Assembly: GCA_030531005.1 (NCBI GenBank)
Contig: JAUMTW010000008.1
Location: forward strand, 1 to 64,000
Direction of reading: 5' to 3'
Source of the DNA: Corynebacterium sp.
Lineage (GTDB): Bacteria > Actinomycetota > Actinomycetes > Mycobacteriales > Mycobacteriaceae
DNA length: 64,000 bases
Below are positions 54,181 through 62,808 of the stretch, piece after piece. Made by a program: the position numbers and the translations under genes. Position 1 is the first letter of the stretch; every line of letters begins with the position of its first letter. The notes under the pieces are model-generated. The model was not told where the DNA came from. It saw only the letters and a program-made list of their open reading frames with translations, and ran no database searches.

Positions 54181-55498
54181 CCAGGCCTGCGACGGTGAAG
54201 TAAATTATGAGGCCCGTGGCATCGACCAATGTGGAAACCACTGGGGTAGAAAATACTGCTGGATCCACACCAATTTTCTTGGCCACCAGGGGCAGCACGC
54301 CGCCGACAATGCAGGCCCACGCACAGATAAACACCACCGTGACCGCAATGGTAACGGCCACTTGGAAGTAATACAGCCAACTGATGATCGGGATGAGCAG
54401 CAGCCCGAGGAAGGCGCCAAGCAGCAGGCCTACACGGACTTCACGCCAAATCACTCGGAATATGTCGTTGGGGCGCACCTCATTAACAGCCAGCGCACGG
54501 ACCACGGAACTCGCCGCTTGCGATCCTGCGTTGCCACCGGTACCAATCACCATGGGGACGAAAACGCTGAGCACGACTACGGCCTCCAAGGTTGCCTCGA
54601 AGTACTGCATCACATTGATTGTGAGGAAGGCTGCCAAAATCAGCACAACCAGCCATACGCCACGCTTCTTCGCCAAAGTGAACACCGTAGCGTAAAGATA
54701 AGGCTCGTTCAGTGGCTCCGCACCACCGGAACGATAAGCATCCTCTGTAGCCTCGGACTCTAAGATCTCCATGGCGTCGTCTACGGTGAGCATGCCAAGA
54801 AGGCGGAATTCATCATCCACAATGGGGAGCACCCAGAGGTCGGCCTCCTGAACCAGGCGAGCGGCATCCTCTTGATCGGTGTAGGCAGTGGCTGTGTGCT
54901 GCTCCGGGGAGAAGATTTCATCAATGCGCGTGCCATCCGGCGCGGTGATCAAATCGCCCAGGCTCACCATGCCAAGCAGCGTTCGCTCCGAATCAGTTAC
55001 TGGGACCATGGCAAGGGATGCATCTTGGGCGCTGCCGCGCACCTGGAGCTTATGGAGAGCTTCCTCGCGGGTAAGTTTTGGGGAGAGCACCGTTGCAATG
55101 GGGACCATACGGCGGCCCACCGAGTCTTCCGGGTAGCCCAAGAGTTCTGCGGCTGCAGTACGCATGCTTGGCTCCAGGCCGGCCAACATGCGAGTGGCGA
55201 CTTTTGCGGGCATTTCCTCGAGGATGCGGGCTACGTCATCAACGGCGAGGTCGGCAAAAATTTCGGTAACCCGCTCGCTGCGCAGTGCCTCCAAGAGATC
55301 AACCTGGTGTGGAGTGTCCATAAATTCGAAGACACGCAAAGCCTGATTCTTCGGCAGGAGGCGGAAGGCAACGGCTTGTTCCTCGGCGCTGAGCCAGCCC
55401 AAGTGTTCGGCGACCTCCACTGCGGTGTGCGCTTCCAGCCACTGGCGCGCTGTCACCAAATCGCCGTCATCGAGCATATCTTCTAGCTGCGTGCTCAT
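54143..55498 (-). CDS. mgtE: Magnesium transporter MgtE
   Basis: 451-residue magnesium channel. Cytosolic N domain with MgtE repeats (about 5-125), tandem CBS domains (about 140-260, with MVSLGDLITAPDGTRIDEIF and LGMLTVDDAMEILE), then five membrane helices with the signature GTGGNAGSQAAS (about 322-333) and the Mg-selective pore. ATG at 55498 has GGAGG seven bases upstream; the longer frame starts inside the tRNA-Thr terminator. It lies 55 bp downstream of tRNA-Thr with that terminator between. It overlaps the thrE paralogue by 38 bp at the 3' end. Confidence 0.94.
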   Translation of the reverse strand: MSTQLEDMLDDGDLVTARQWLEAHTAVEVAEHLGWLSAEEQAVAFRLLPKNQALRVFEFMDTPHQVDLLEALRSERVTEIFADLAVDDVARILEEMPAKVATRMLAGLEPSMRTAAAELLGYPEDSVGRRMVPIATVLSPKLTREEALHKLQVRGSAQDASLAMVPVTDSERTLLGMVSLGDLITAPDGTRIDEIFSPEQHTATAYTDQEDAARLVQEADLWVLPIVDDEFRLLGMLTVDDAMEILESEATEDAYRSGGAEPLNEPYLYATVFTLAKKRGVWLVVLILAAFLTINVMQYFEATLEAVVVLSVFVPMVIGTGGNAGSQAASSVVRALAVNEVRPNDIFRVIWREVRVGLLLGAFLGLLLIPIISWLYYFQVAVTIAVTVVFICAWACIVGGVLPLVAKKIGVDPAVFSTPVVSTLVDATGLIIYFTVAGLVMADQLEAALGV

Positions 55499-55516
55499 AG
55501 ACAACCTCCTCAGACT

Positions 55517-55541
55517 AAAAAGCCCCCGCACGAATGCGGGG
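55517..55541 (-). terminator. Terminator of tRNA-Thr, 20 bp before mgtE
   Basis: Minus-strand hairpin CCCCGCA-TTCG-TGCGGGG followed by GCTTTTT, with the ultra-stable UUCG loop. It ends about 18 nt before the mgtE start codon. Confidence 0.88.
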
Positions 55542-55553
55542 ACTTGCTGCTTG

Positions 55554-55626
55554 AGCTGGAGACGAGACTTGAACTCGCAACCTACGGTTTACAAGACCGT
55601 TGCGCTACCGATTGCGCCACTCCAGC
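55554..55626 (-). tRNA. tRNA-Thr (TGT)
   Basis: Acceptor GCTGGAG/CTCCAGC, anticodon arm ACGGT-CTTGTAA-ACCGT with anticodon TGT, T-arm TGCGAGTTCAAGTCTCGT, discriminator T, no encoded CCA. Confidence 0.96.
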
Positions 55627-55748
55627 ACGCACATATTAGTGCATCGGGAATGCTACACGATACTTCCCCATGGTGCAATTGTTGCTTAGCTCCCCATTAG
55701 GTAAGGTGCAAAGCACAATCCTACTGTAGAAATCCATAAGGAATCACG

Positions 55749-57209
55749 GTGTCTGTACTCCATCGCCTCCAATCCCTGTTGCCCGGCAATCGGGCTGCGG
55801 CCACCTTGGACTTAGCGCGTTCCGCCCCGCCGCCTTCTCCATTAGCGCCGGTGGATTTAACCAATGCCGCGCAAGTATCGGCGGTGATGGATGTGGCCGC
55901 CCGCATTGGGGATATTTTGTTATCTTCGGGCACTTCGAATAGGGACACGAAGACTCAAATCCATGCGGTCACTTCTGTCTACGGGTTGCACTACTGCCAT
56001 GTGGACATCACTTTGAACACCATCACCATCTACACCTCCATTGGCACCACGGAGAAAACCCCGGTGAGTGTGTTCCGCGTGGTCCGCAAGCTCTCCACGG
56101 ATTTCTCCAAACTAATTCAAGTGGACCGCCTCATCCGCAATATCCAGGCTGGTACCACCCCACCCGATGAGGCCGACCGGGTGCTCGACGAACTCTTTAG
56201 CACCCGGGGAAGCTATGGTTTTCCGGTCTCTATGACGGCATGGGGAATACTGGGTGGCGCCATCTCGATCCTTATCGGCGGCAGCTGGTTTGCAGCGCTC
56301 CTCGCATGCTTGCTCACAATGTTCGTGACCGGCTTCAATGCCATCACGCGGCGCCGCTCCCTACCTGTATTCTTCCAGTATTATTTCGGGGGCCTCTTCG
56401 TCACTGCTCCCACCGCGGTTCTCTATGACCTCGTGGGCAGCAACAATTACCTCTTCATACCCAGTCATGTGATCGCACCTGTCATCGTGGTCCTGCTTGC
56501 TGGGCTCCCCATGGTGCAGTCCATTCAGGATGGCATCACCGGCGCCCCCGTTACGGCCGCGGCACGCTTCTTTGAGACGTTCTTGCTCAGTTGTGCCGTA
56601 ATCGGAGGTGTGGGTACAGGCCTGAGTGCTGCGGATTTCTTCGGCATCACCCTGCCGGCTTTAGAGCCAACAGCTGCTGCACTCACCTCGTTCTCTATCA
56701 GGGGCATCATTGCCGGTGCCATTGCTGCGGGCGCATATGTGGTGGCCTGCTATGCGGAGTTATCGACGGTGCTGGTCGCTACGGCGACGGGGGCGATTGG
56801 TACACTCACCTACTACCTCATGCTGATGGGGGCGAACATCGGCCCCGTGATTGCGACTGCATCTGCAGCCACTTTGGTGGGCATCGTCGGCGGTCTGCTA
56901 GCGCGCCGCTTCGGCATTCCGCCATTGATTACGGCACTGGCGGGCATTACCCCCATGTTGCCGGGGCTCTATATGTATCGGGCGATGTACGCCAGCCTAA
57001 ATGAGCAGATGCTGGTCGGTATCACGAACTTCGCCGTTGCTTTGTCGGTGTGTTGCAGTTTGGCGGCCGGTGTGGTGCTCGGCGAGTGGATTGCGTACCG
57101 TTTGCGTCGCCCACCGACCCTGAATTTCTATGCGAGTTTCCGTAAGGGATTCCGTACATCCTTCCGCCAGGCCCAGGCTGCGAACTATCAGGCAAATGAT
57201 GCCCAATAG
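55749..57209 (+). CDS. thrE: Threonine/serine exporter ThrE
   Basis: 486-residue exporter of L-threonine and L-serine, energised by proton motive force. The N-terminus shares ARSAPPPSPLAP and VDLTNAAQVSAVMDVAARIGDILLSSGTSN with C. glutamicum ThrE, to which it is the better match of the two copies. About ten membrane helices start at residue 160 and include GGAISILIGGSWFAALLACL, LPVFFQYYFGG, and AGITPMLPGLYMYRAMYASLN. It ends with GEWIAYRLRRPP. GTG start at 55749 with AAGGAA five bases upstream. The next gene on the same strand is the lysine-tail protein. Confidence 0.94.
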   Translation: MSVLHRLQSLLPGNRAAATLDLARSAPPPSPLAPVDLTNAAQVSAVMDVAARIGDILLSSGTSNRDTKTQIHAVTSVYGLHYCHVDITLNTITIYTSIGTTEKTPVSVFRVVRKLSTDFSKLIQVDRLIRNIQAGTTPPDEADRVLDELFSTRGSYGFPVSMTAWGILGGAISILIGGSWFAALLACLLTMFVTGFNAITRRRSLPVFFQYYFGGLFVTAPTAVLYDLVGSNNYLFIPSHVIAPVIVVLLAGLPMVQSIQDGITGAPVTAAARFFETFLLSCAVIGGVGTGLSAADFFGITLPALEPTAAALTSFSIRGIIAGAIAAGAYVVACYAELSTVLVATATGAIGTLTYYLMLMGANIGPVIATASAATLVGIVGGLLARRFGIPPLITALAGITPMLPGLYMYRAMYASLNEQMLVGITNFAVALSVCCSLAAGVVLGEWIAYRLRRPPTLNFYASFRKGFRTSFRQAQAANYQANDAQ

Positions 57210-57212
57210 TGA

Positions 57213-57218
57213 TACAAT
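57213..57218 (+). promoter_or_regulatory. -10 hexamer before the lysine-tail gene
   Basis: TACAAT (57213-57218), a near-consensus -10 starting 3 bp after the thrE stop. It predicts a start near 57225 and a leader of about 28 nt. No clear -35. Confidence 0.5.
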
Positions 57219-57252
57219 GTGGGTTTTGTGTTGTCCACTCCAAGGAGCATAA

Positions 57253-57543
57253 GTGCCACCGAAGATTTCTGATACTCAAAGTACTTCTGCAGAAGCTCTC
57301 CACGCTGTCGAAGCTGAGACCGCCGAAGCCGCCCGTAAAGTCGTTGCTTCCTATGCGAATGACTATTTCGATGGCGTGACCTTGATGTGCATGCTTGGAA
57401 TCGAGCCGGAGGGTCTTTCCTACCGGAAGGTCGCTGCGGAACAAGAGGCCGCAAAGAAAGCTGCAAAGAAGACCGCAAAGAAGGCTGCGAAGAAGACGAC
57501 CAAAAAGGCAACCAAAAAGGCCGCAAAGAAGGCTAGCTCTTAG
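57253..57543 (+). CDS. Small protein with histone-H1-like lysine/alanine tail
   Basis: 96-residue protein. The first 60 residues form an acidic-to-neutral, mainly helical region with no recognised domain (VVASYANDYFDGVTLMCMLG). Residues about 66-95 are a repeat of AxKK units (AAKK, TAKK, AAKK, TTKK, ATKK, AAKK), resembling the DNA-binding tails of HupB and histone H1. DNA or RNA binding is inferred from composition. GTG at 57253 has AAGGAG seven bases upstream. The TACAAT promoter lies just after thrE. Only 2 nt separate it from otsA, so it begins the trehalose operon. Confidence 0.75.
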   Translation: MPPKISDTQSTSAEALHAVEAETAEAARKVVASYANDYFDGVTLMCMLGIEPEGLSYRKVAAEQEAAKKAAKKTAKKAAKKTTKKATKKAAKKASS

Positions 57544-57545
57544 TC

Positions 57546-58859
57546 GTGGAGCGCTATGAGTTCGTGGTTCTCGCGAATCGTTTGCCTGTGGATATCCATT
57601 ATGATGCTGCCGGCAATCGAGTTTTCAGTGAGAGCCCCGGAGGCCTCGTAAGCGCCATGCGCCCCATCCTCGCAGCTCAGAGAGGCTGTTGGATCGGATG
57701 GCCGGGTGTGATCGATAGCACGCTTGACGAGCTCCGAACCGCTGATGACATCGCCATGTATCCGGTGGCCCTAAGCAGTGCCGAATACGAGGATTATTAT
57801 GAGGGCTTCTGTAATGCCACCCTCTGGCCGCTCTACCACGATCGCATCGTTACCCCGCAGTTCCACCGCCATTGGTGGGACAGCTACCGAGAGGTAAATC
57901 TCCGGTTCGCACAGGCCGCTGCCCAGTTGGCTGCCCCTGGCGCGGTGGTGTGGGTGCAGGACTATCAGCTGCAGCTCGTGCCCGGCATCCTCAGGGAACT
58001 GCGCCCCGATGTGCGCATTGGATTCTTCCTGCATATCCCCTTCCCTGCTCCAGAAATTTTCCGGCAGCTGCCCTGGCGTGAGGAAATTGTGCGCGGCCTT
58101 AATGGGGCGCATCTATTGGGTTTCCAATTGGATTCTAACGCGCAAAACTATCGTGACCTCACTGCGTCGCATCCGCAGGTGGGGGCCTACCCTATTAGCA
58201 TCGACCTCACCTCCTATGGGGAGCCCACGCACCCGGAACAGGTGCGTGCTGCTGCCGGCAAACCTAAGCATTTGCTCTTAGGCGTGGACCGCCTGGACTA
58301 CACGAAGGGCATTCTGCAACGCTTGCTCGCCTTCGAGGAGCTCTTAGACGAAGGCGCTCTCGACGCCGATGAGACCGTATTCGTGCAGGTTGCTACCCCA
58401 TCCAGGGAGCGCATCGAGCATTACAAACAAACGAGGGCGCAGGTAGAAGAGGCCGTAGGGCGTATCAACGGACGCTTTGGCAGCTTGCACCATGCCGTCA
58501 TCCAGTATCACCACCGCCCGCTGGAAAAGTCCCAATTACGGGAGCTCTATGCGGCAGCTGATGTCATGGTCGTCACTCCCTTGAAAGATGGCATGAATCT
58601 GGTGGCCAAGGAATATGTTGCTTCCCATGGGGAGGGGCACGGCAACCTCGTACTCAGTGAGTTTGCTGGTGCCGCACAAGAATTGCGTGAAGCCCATGTA
58701 TGCAATCCCTTCGATATTGATTCGATCAAAGCCGCCCTCATGGAGGCAATCAACAACGTAAATCCGGCCGCGATGCAGACGATGCATGCCACCGTCAGTA
58801 GTCACCCCGTCCAGCAGTGGGCCGCAGAATTCCTGCGTGATCTGAAAGCAGCACAATGA
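57546..58859 (+). CDS. otsA: Trehalose-6-phosphate synthase
   Basis: GT20 enzyme making trehalose-6-phosphate from NDP-glucose and glucose-6-phosphate. [11 protein letters not shown], the substrate-binding [48 protein letters not shown], and [15 protein letters not shown] are all present. At 437 residues it is shorter than usual (about 470-500). The loop between LLGFQ and GAYPISID is reduced to about 20 residues, where most OtsA have 30-50. The GTG is 2 nt after the preceding stop with no strong ribosome binding site. The lipoprotein gene overlaps its stop by 4 nt. Trehalose feeds corynemycolate synthesis. Confidence 0.93.
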   Translation: MERYEFVVLANRLPVDIHYDAAGNRVFSESPGGLVSAMRPILAAQRGCWIGWPGVIDSTLDELRTADDIAMYPVALSSAEYEDYYEGFCNATLWPLYHDRIVTPQFHRHWWDSYREVNLRFAQAAAQLAAPGAVVWVQDYQLQLVPGILRELRPDVRIGFFLHIPFPAPEIFRQLPWREEIVRGLNGAHLLGFQLDSNAQNYRDLTASHPQVGAYPISIDLTSYGEPTHPEQVRAAAGKPKHLLLGVDRLDYTKGILQRLLAFEELLDEGALDADETVFVQVATPSRERIEHYKQTRAQVEEAVGRINGRFGSLHHAVIQYHHRPLEKSQLRELYAAADVMVVTPLKDGMNLVAKEYVASHGEGHGNLVLSEFAGAAQELREAHVCNPFDIDSIKAALMEAINNVNPAAMQTMHATVSSHPVQQWAAEFLRDLKAAQ

Positions 58860-59320
58860 AGCGACTTCTTCTCCTTAGCGTTCTCGGGCTCGTCGCCTGT
58901 AGCAGCGCCCCCACCACCACCGGCACTACGTGGCAGGTTACCGAGCTTTATGATGGCAGCGACTCTCCTGCCCCATTAGGCGAGAGCGTGGCCGGCTCTT
59001 TGCTGCTGACCTTCGGAACAAGTTCCCTTAATGGGGAGACTGGGTGTGGGCAGTTCCAGGCATCGACGAGCTATCGGGATGCCGATAATATTCAGGATGC
59101 CGAGTACGTCGAGATTGGGGAGCTGAGCTTCGAGGATGCCGAGTGTACGGGGCAAGCCCAACACGCCCATGACAGCTTGGTTGCTGTGCTCACCCCCGGC
59201 GAATATCATGTGCGCCACGATGCCAGCGACATGATCGCCATTATGCACCCGGAATCCGAAGGTGAGCTCCACCCCACCGGGCTGCAATTGCTTGCCGAAA
59301 CCCCTCGGGAGGCAGAGTGA
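58856..59320 (+). CDS. Putative lipoprotein between otsA and otsB
   Basis: 154-residue protein with a lipoprotein signal peptide (LLLLSVLGLVACSS, lipobox LVAC, Cys15) and a META/HslJ-like segment (TWQVTELYDG..., LLLTFGTSSLNGETGCGQF). The C-terminal half is acidic. No function is known. It is translationally coupled on both sides: ATGA overlap with otsA and GTGA overlap with otsB. This order is conserved in C. glutamicum, as I recall, so a role linked to trehalose or the envelope is plausible. Confidence 0.8.
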   Translation: MKRLLLLSVLGLVACSSAPTTTGTTWQVTELYDGSDSPAPLGESVAGSLLLTFGTSSLNGETGCGQFQASTSYRDADNIQDAEYVEIGELSFEDAECTGQAQHAHDSLVAVLTPGEYHVRHDASDMIAIMHPESEGELHPTGLQLLAETPREAE

Positions 59321-60045
59321 TCCCCGTAGATAAGATCGCAGAGGCCGAGAATCTTCTCCTCATCTCGGATTTTGATGGAACTCTAGCGGAGTTCGCGGTG
59401 AATGCACTTGAGGTACGCGTCAATCAGCAGGCAATCACTGCCTTGCAACAGTTAGCAGCTGTTCCTGGCACCCATGTGGCACTGTTGTCCGGTCGTAAAC
59501 TGAGCGAATTGCGCACAGTATCTGGGCTGCACGAGCCTGTCATTTTTGCTGGTTCCCATGGGGAGGAAACCTCTGCAAGTGACAGGCCCGCCCTTAATAG
59601 GGGGCAGCGGGCCGCCCTCGATCAAATCACCCTCGCCTTCGAGGAACTCATCACCGACATTCCCGGTGCCTACGTGGAGCACAAGCCTTTCCATCGGGTG
59701 CTGCACTATCGGGGCGCAGCTCCTACCCGCGTGGCTGATTTGGAACAGCGAGCTAGCCAGCTCAAAGTATCTGGAGTGCAAGTGCATCGCGGAAAGATGG
59801 TTTTTGAAGCCAGCGTGACCGATTACAACAAGGGCAGCTGGATCGAGCATGCACGCTCCACCTACGGGGAGCCACTCATCGTTTTTCTCGGAGATGATCG
59901 CACTGATGAAGATGGGTTCGCAGTATTACGCCCCGGAGATTACGGCATTAAGGTGGGCGCTGGAGCGACGCAGGCTGCCTACCGCTTGAACACTATTCCT
60001 AGCGTTGGCGATTTTCTCCATCGGTTGGCGGCGGCCCGATCGTAG
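59317..60045 (+). CDS. otsB: Trehalose-6-phosphate phosphatase
   Basis: HAD-superfamily phosphatase of 242 residues completing trehalose synthesis. Motif I is ISDFDGTLAEF with the nucleophile Asp (about residue 20), motif II is LLSGR, and motif III/IV includes GDDRTDEDGF (about residues 190-199). GTG start at 59317 in a GTGA overlap with the lipoprotein gene. Its 3' end overlaps the convergent LacI gene by 47 bp. Confidence 0.95.
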   Translation: MIPVDKIAEAENLLLISDFDGTLAEFAVNALEVRVNQQAITALQQLAAVPGTHVALLSGRKLSELRTVSGLHEPVIFAGSHGEETSASDRPALNRGQRAALDQITLAFEELITDIPGAYVEHKPFHRVLHYRGAAPTRVADLEQRASQLKVSGVQVHRGKMVFEASVTDYNKGSWIEHARSTYGEPLIVFLGDDRTDEDGFAVLRPGDYGIKVGAGATQAAYRLNTIPSVGDFLHRLAAARS

Positions 60046-61096
60046 TTCCGGGTAGCCAGGTCGTCTCGAGCAGGGTGCGCCGTGGCTGTTTCTCGTGGGC
60101 CATCTCCCCATGGAGAATTCGACCGGCTTGGCGCCCCTTTTCTTGATTGGGCTGCACGATTGTGGCTAGATTTCGTTCCCGCGCCAATGCGATCCCGTCG
60201 AAACCGGTCACGCTGAGGTCATGGGGAACACTCCAATCGCGCCGAGCGGCATATTCTAGTGCACCCAGGGCCATAGTATCGGTTGTACACAATATAGCGG
60301 TGCACTCTGGATATCGTTCCATGAGCTCGGCGGCAGCTGCCTCGTTTTCGGCGGGGGTATTCAGATAGCGCTCCACTACGGGGGTTTGTTCCCTAGGGAT
60401 GCCTGCCGCCGCGAAAATTTCAAGCGCCCCATCAACTCGACCTCGCTGTACATGGTGGCGCGCCTTTGCAAGCCGTTCGGGGCTCACCGGCCCATTATTT
60501 GGGGTGGAGTCCAGGCGGATGCATAAAATTCCGATACGCCGATGTCCTGCAGCTATTAGCGCATGGGCTGCTGGGGCGATCGCTGCGGCATCATCGATTC
60601 CTACGAAGGGGAGGCGGTGGTCATTGGGTTGGTCGCACAGGACCGCTGGGCGTTTGCTCGCACTGATTGCTGCGAGGTACGGGTCGTCGCAGGCTACGGA
60701 ATAAATGACAAACCCATCGACCATGCTCGAATGGATGAGTGCCTGCGCTTCCTGTTTGGTAGCTGTTTCGGGTCCTACGGGGATTAGCGTCATGGAAGTG
60801 CTATGCCCGGCCGCACTATATGCAAGACCGGCCAGGAAATCTACGGAGGCGGCATCCTCGAAGGCGTAGGTGAGGTCATCGGTAAATAGCACTCCGATAC
60901 TGCCATATTGTTGGGTGCGTAGGGAACGAGCCCCAGGGTGCGGCCCTGGATAGCCAAGTTTATTGGCGGCTGCGAATATCCGGTTGCGTAATTCTTCTGA
61001 TAGATGCTCTGGGTGGTTATAAGCGTTGGATACAGTTGTGCGGGAAACGCCCACGGCCTCAGCGACGGTGTTGAGTGAGGGGCGGGGTTTCGGCAT
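59999..61096 (-). CDS. LacI-family transcription regulator
   Basis: 365-residue regulator. The N-terminal helix-turn-helix is SLNTVAEAVGVSRTTVSNAYNHPE (about residues 7-30), followed by the hinge and a periplasmic-binding-protein-like effector domain. The C-terminal PPP-rich end is unusual. It lies convergent with otsB and divergent from the downstream esterase with 27 bp between the starts. Neighbourhood suggests sugar or trehalose control. The C. glutamicum gene at this place is also a LacI-family regulator. Confidence 0.9.
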   Translation of the reverse strand: MPKPRPSLNTVAEAVGVSRTTVSNAYNHPEHLSEELRNRIFAAANKLGYPGPHPGARSLRTQQYGSIGVLFTDDLTYAFEDAASVDFLAGLAYSAAGHSTSMTLIPVGPETATKQEAQALIHSSMVDGFVIYSVACDDPYLAAISASKRPAVLCDQPNDHRLPFVGIDDAAAIAPAAHALIAAGHRRIGILCIRLDSTPNNGPVSPERLAKARHHVQRGRVDGALEIFAAAGIPREQTPVVERYLNTPAENEAAAAELMERYPECTAILCTTDTMALGALEYAARRDWSVPHDLSVTGFDGIALARERNLATIVQPNQEKGRQAGRILHGEMAHEKQPRRTLLETTWLPGTTIGPPPTDGENRQR

Positions 61097-61123
61097 AGGT
61101 CTTTCCTTTTGTAGGCTAGGGCT

Positions 61124-61864
61124 ATGTTCACTCTAGAACGATTTGGGCAGCGCCGCTATGGGATAGTGCGCCCGGCATGCCCTAATGGGGAGCTTTTCGT
61201 TTTTCTCCATGGGGCGAAGCAGTCTGGCCGGGTACTGCGCGAGTTTTCTAACCGGAATTTTGACGCCTTCGCCGGGCAGGGCGTGACGGTGATTTATCCA
61301 GATGGCCTGCAGCGCCATTGGAATGATGCCCGCGTCGGTATGCAGGTTCACACGGAAGATGACGTTGCCTTTTTGAGCGAGCTCATTGCGAGTTTTCATC
61401 CTTCGCGGGTTTGGGGTGCTGGCTTCTCTAATGGGGGCGAGATGTTACTGAGTTTGCTCCATGCGGCCCCGGGGCTGCTCCATGGGGCGTGTATTATTGC
61501 AGCGACGCAGCCTTCGCCGGATAATTTTCTTCTCGATGCCACTGGGTGGGTGCCTACTCCGATTATGGTGGTGGTTGGCAAGGAGGATTCGGTGTATCCC
61601 GTTCGTGGGGGCAATATGCGCGGTGGGGTGTTGTCTGCGCAGGACAGTGCCCACTATTTTGCCGGTCTTAATGGGGCGGGCCCGCGAGTGCGGCGCAACG
61701 CCCAGTGCTGGGAATATGGAGGCCCCGCCCCAGTGCGCTTATGGGAGCTCGATGGGGTGGGGCATGTGGTGCCTTGTGATAAGGCGGTGCACTCTACGTT
61801 TCTGGGGCCTGCTCCTACCGATTGGCAGGTAGCGCCAGAGATTGCGCGCTTCTTTTGGTCTTAG
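61124..61864 (+). CDS. PHB-depolymerase/LpqC-like alpha/beta-hydrolase
   Basis: 246-residue esterase of the LpqC/polyhydroxybutyrate-depolymerase class. FVFLHGAKQSG near the N-terminus, nucleophile motif WGAGFSNGGEMLLSL (about Ser104), acid in VVGKEDSVYPV and His in DGVGHVVPCD. No signal peptide is visible, in contrast to most LpqC proteins. It shares interlocked stop codons (TTAG) with rlmB. Substrate unknown. Confidence 0.82.
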   Translation: MFTLERFGQRRYGIVRPACPNGELFVFLHGAKQSGRVLREFSNRNFDAFAGQGVTVIYPDGLQRHWNDARVGMQVHTEDDVAFLSELIASFHPSRVWGAGFSNGGEMLLSLLHAAPGLLHGACIIAATQPSPDNFLLDATGWVPTPIMVVVGKEDSVYPVRGGNMRGGVLSAQDSAHYFAGLNGAGPRVRRNAQCWEYGGPAPVRLWELDGVGHVVPCDKAVHSTFLGPAPTDWQVAPEIARFFWS

Positions 61865-62799
61865 CGCAGACGGCGCTGGCGGGCGAATTCTGCCAGTACC
61901 ACGCCGGCTGCTACTGATGCGTTGAGCGATTCCACCCAATCCGTGGTTGGGATGGAGATAATGGAGTCGCAGGTGGAGCGCACCAGGCGGGAGATGCCCT
62001 TCCCTTCCGAGCCCACGACGATTACGGTTGGGCCGTCGGCTTTGTAGGTATCGAGGGTGTCCGTGCCATCGCCGGCGAGGCCGACAACCTGGAAGCCTTT
62101 TTCTTGGAGGTCGCGCAGGGTCCGGGTGAGGTTAGTGACTTTCGCCACCGGCATGCGGGCCGCAGTACCTGCGGAGGTTCGCCAAGCTACGGCGGTTACG
62201 GCTGCTGAGCGCCGCTCAGGGATGATTACCCCATGGCCGCCGAAGGCAGCAGTTGAGCGGATAACCGCACCCAGGTTGCGGGGGTCGGTGATGTTATCAA
62301 GCAGCACCAAGATTGGGTCATCACGATCAGCTAATGCTCGTTCGGTCAGTTCGTAGATGTCGTCGTATTGGAAAGGGCTCACCACCAGGCCGATACCCTG
62401 GTTCATTGGAGTGTTGGCGAGCAGGTCAAGCTCGTAGCGCATGCACTCGGTGATGGGGATGCCCTGGGCATGAGCCAGGTTCACAGCCTCCGTGAGGCGA
62501 TCGTCGTTTCGAGTCCCTTGTGCTACATAAAGGTGTTCGCTCGGGGCCTTGGTGCGCAGACATTCCACGACTGGGTTGCGTCCAACGACGACATCGGGCA
62601 TCACGCGCTCGTGGCGGCCACTGTTGGAGCGTTCGCGTGCGGCCTTGCGCTTGTAGGCCTTGTGGTATTCGCGGTCTTCAGCTTTCGGGGTGGGGCCTTT
62701 GCCCTGCAGGGAGCGGCGACGCTGCCCACCGGAGCCTTTAACCGCGCCCTTCTTGTTGCTTTTGCGCTGACCTGGACGTTTTGGATCGTTTCCAGCCAT
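61861..62799 (-). CDS. rlmB: 23S rRNA (guanosine-2'-O-)-methyltransferase, SpoU family
   Basis: 312-residue SPOUT methyltransferase. A long basic N-terminal extension (about 1-65, KKGAVKGSGGQRRRSLQG) precedes the substrate-binding domain (VVGRNPVVECLRTKAP) and the knot domain with LLDNITDPRNLGAVIRSTAAFG, VGSEGKGISRL and DWVESLNASVAAGVVLAEF, the three SpoU motifs. It is 9 nt downstream of cysS, a conserved actinobacterial pair. Confidence 0.94.
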   Translation of the reverse strand: MAGNDPKRPGQRKSNKKGAVKGSGGQRRRSLQGKGPTPKAEDREYHKAYKRKAARERSNSGRHERVMPDVVVGRNPVVECLRTKAPSEHLYVAQGTRNDDRLTEAVNLAHAQGIPITECMRYELDLLANTPMNQGIGLVVSPFQYDDIYELTERALADRDDPILVLLDNITDPRNLGAVIRSTAAFGGHGVIIPERRSAAVTAVAWRTSAGTAARMPVAKVTNLTRTLRDLQEKGFQVVGLAGDGTDTLDTYKADGPTVIVVGSEGKGISRLVRSTCDSIISIPTTDWVESLNASVAAGVVLAEFARQRRLR

Positions 62800-62808
62800 G
62801 ATACCTCT

